Assembly (NCBI RefSeq): GCF_009498525.1
Contig: NZ_QSNT01000002.1
Coordinates: 186,001-250,000, forward strand
Source of the DNA: Rhizobium sp. ICMP 5592
GTDB lineage: Bacteria; Pseudomonadota; Alphaproteobacteria; Rhizobiales; Rhizobiaceae
Reading direction: 5' to 3'
DNA length: 64,000 nt
Shown here in pieces: positions 62,499 to 64,000 of the stretch. Numbering within the stretch: position 1 is the stretch's first letter; each line of letters starts with the position of its first letter. The position numbers and the translations under genes were made by a program. The notes under the pieces were generated by a model. The model made no database searches. It was not told where the DNA came from and saw only the letters and a program-made list of their open reading frames with translations.

Positions 62499-62778
62499 GC
62501 CACGATAGCAATGGTGAGCCGCTTAAAATCTATCCTGCTGCGGAAGCTGGCGTGCGAGATACCAAATCTTGAAGACGTTTAGCGTTCCGATCGGCATGTT
62601 CAGTGAGCGATCGACACGGCGATCTTGTACTGAATCTCTCATTAAGTTTTTGGAATAAAGCGATAATAGCAGCCCACCAATGCGAGCCTCTTGCCGATCT
62701 CGGTCGGGATGACAGCACATTCGATCGCTATCGGATTTTTATAGATAATTTCTATTGAAGCTGCGGATGAATGCGAAT
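62499..62778. other. 280-bp region between bioY promoter and epimerase
   Basis: No supported gene. A 65-codon minus-strand frame (62523-62720) follows the BioR-like box at 62739, but its product has no recognisable family and no good ribosome-binding site. Confidence 0.4.
62739..62748. promoter_or_regulatory. Third BioR-like box, orphan
   Basis: TTATAGATAA, identical to the box at 62454, lying 245 bp further from bioY and 31 bp from the epimerase stop. No biotin gene starts here on either strand in the window. Confidence 0.5.
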
Positions 62779-63690
62779 CTAGGCGCTGGAAGACGCATCG
62801 TGCTGCGTCGCGCTTTTCGCTAAGCTCTCGATGGTTTCCTTTAGCGCCGCCGTTCCGCTGCCGCGCCAGCCGAGTGCGCGGATTTTCGAGGTGTCCATCT
62901 CACTGACGACGCCCTGTGGGGCGGGGGCGGGCAGGGCATGCGGACAGCCGGTTGCCCTTTGCAGATGCGCAAGGATCTCGTGTGTATCGGTTAGGACGTC
63001 GGAGAGATTGAAGGCCCTGCCGTCGATGCGGCTGGTCTCCGTCTCCAGCAGCAGACGGACGGCGCGGCCGAGGTCGCGGCCGTGAACTTCCGTTCCGGCG
63101 CGGGATGCAACGGGTTTCCCGGCAAGATAATCGGCGAAAAGCTCATCCCATTTGTTCGGACGAAGGTCGCCGTAGACGCCGGTGGCCCGGAGGCTTGCTG
63201 TTGCGAAACCGGGGGCTGCGAGCGAGAAGAGCGCATGCTCGGCATCGCACTTCACTTCGCCGTAAAGCGTATTCGGTCGCGGTTTGCTTGTCTCGGTCAG
63301 CGCCTCGCCGGCCGGCCGGTCGCCATAGACGGCGCGCGACGACAGAAAGATACAGCGGCGAATGCCGGCTTGTTTTGCCGTTTCGAACAGCCTGACCGTG
63401 CCGTCGAGATTGAGCCGGCGAAAACCTTCGACGTCGTCACCCTCGCCACCGCGATATTTGCCGGGGATATGGTTGAAGGCTGCATGCACGAAGAAATAGG
63501 CGTCGTCGAAGGCACCGCTTTGATTTCCGGAGGGATCGAGGCTCAGCGGCACGAAGGCGACGGGCTGCGCGAAGAGGCCGGGTTGCGGCGGGCTGCGGCC
63601 GCCGATGGCAACATGGTATCCGGCGGAGAGCAGTTCCTCGACGATATAACGGCCGACGAGACCTGTTCCGCCCGATACCAGGACTTTCAT
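62779..63690 (-). CDS. NAD-dependent epimerase/dehydratase
   Basis: 303 residues: GGTGLVGRYI cofactor motif, SSRAVYGDR and YGEVK catalytic pair. Extended SDR acting on an NDP-sugar or related substrate. ATGA overlap with a glycosyltransferase gene, so the pair probably makes or modifies a surface glycan. The start at 63690 is chosen by family fit; an upstream in-frame start lies in the transferase gene. Confidence 0.9.
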   Translation of the reverse strand: MKVLVSGGTGLVGRYIVEELLSAGYHVAIGGRSPPQPGLFAQPVAFVPLSLDPSGNQSGAFDDAYFFVHAAFNHIPGKYRGGEGDDVEGFRRLNLDGTVRLFETAKQAGIRRCIFLSSRAVYGDRPAGEALTETSKPRPNTLYGEVKCDAEHALFSLAAPGFATASLRATGVYGDLRPNKWDELFADYLAGKPVASRAGTEVHGRDLGRAVRLLLETETSRIDGRAFNLSDVLTDTHEILAHLQRATGCPHALPAPAPQGVVSEMDTSKIRALGWRGSGTAALKETIESLAKSATQHDASSSA

Positions 63691-64000
63691 GCGGCCACGT
63701 CCGGATTGGCGAAGGCGGTGATGTCGGGCACGTCGCGCCCGGCGTGGAACTCGTGCCAGAGATCGATCAGCGGTTTCAATCTGTCGGCCTTCGGATGGTC
63801 CGCCTCCCAAGGCTTTTCATATTGGTAATGCAGGATCGAAATGCTGTTCCAGTCCCAAAGCGCGGGCATGCTGAACCACACATATTGCAGCATGTTCATG
63901 AAGATCGGCAGGCCGTGCCAGTCCGGGAAGAACGTCTCGAGAAAGGTCTGGTCGGTACGCCGCCAGAAAACACCGGGGCTGTCGAGCAGCACCAGCATAT
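63687..64000 (-). CDS. Glycosyltransferase, 3' part (GT8-like)
   Basis: Partial: open to the window edge; about 104 C-terminal residues visible. FPDWHGLPIFMNMLQYVWFSMPALWDWNSISILHYQYEKPW-type sequence matches the C-terminus of family 8 (glycogenin/galactinol synthase-like) transferases. Its stop overlaps the epimerase ATG. Substrate unknown. Confidence 0.65.
   Translation of the reverse strand, partial: MLVLLDSPGVFWRRTDQTFLETFFPDWHGLPIFMNMLQYVWFSMPALWDWNSISILHYQYEKPWEADHPKADRLKPLIDLWHEFHAGRDVPDITAFANPDVAA

Noticed and set aside
62523..62720. 65-codon minus-strand frame after the third BioR box
   Set aside because: No family, no convincing ribosome-binding site; could be real but not supportable.
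1..64000. tRNA, rRNA, CRISPR arrays, insertion sequences, prophage or integrase genes
   Set aside because: Read for these on both strands; no cloverleaf-ending motif, spaced repeats or transposase/integrase domain was seen.

Overview
The window looks like a chromosomal segment of a Rhizobiales bacterium, most likely Rhizobium or a close relative. I infer this from high-GC coding, from families typical of that order (RcdA/DUF1465, DUF1192, DUF4164, DUF465, lpiA-acvB, ECF42 with a DGPF partner, a SigF/NrsF-like pair), from BioR boxes before bioY, and from a GTTC-N7-GTTC SOS box. Most genes are housekeeping or ordinary accessory genes. I saw no insertion sequence, prophage, CRISPR array, rRNA or tRNA.

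Layout. 1-7.2 kb: the 3' part of pyk with its terminator, a LysE exporter, a PLP dehydratase, a DUF4865-cupin-tautomerase operon facing its LysR regulator, an alpha/beta hydrolase and a TPR protein. 7.3-9.9 kb: rpmJ, purEK, two divergent DUF465 small proteins and a structured, terminator-ended RNA region. 10-19.5 kb: ArsR, a ThiE-like protein, a Sel1-repeat protein, a secreted hydrolase, an ECF sigma/NrsF-type anti-sigma pair, suhB, a MotA/MotB-like stator pair, and ECF42 with its DGPF protein. 19.7-29.2 kb: DUF1508, an ABC exporter, rpmE, GST/HxlR, rcdA, MFS, PhzF and HxlR/SDR.

29.2-38.9 kb is a central-carbon block on the minus strand (tkt, gap, a DUF1089 gene, a K+/H+ antiporter, pgk, class I fba), followed on the plus strand by a DUF4164 gene, zapA and a 6S RNA supported by an 11-bp closing helix. 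39-46 kb is accessory: a ClC channel, then regulator/enzyme pairs (MarR, two SDRs, XRE, an epimerase, ArsR/SRPBCC), several with clear operator-like repeats. 46.3-50.3 kb is the lysyl-phosphatidylglycerol operon lpiA-acvB.

50.5-60.8 kb carries a HAD phosphatase, 5-FCL, ymdB, an MBL-fold protein, yebC, an LLM oxidoreductase, ruvC, a vapBC toxin-antitoxin module, ruvA, ruvB, a phosphoesterase, a Nudix hydrolase and a DinB protein. The most notable arrangement is vapBC lodged inside ruvCAB, with an SOS box overlapping its promoter, so Holliday-junction repair and a toxin-antitoxin module may share damage control. 60.9-64 kb holds bioY-bioB with BioR boxes, a sugar-nucleotide epimerase and a glycosyltransferase that runs off the window.
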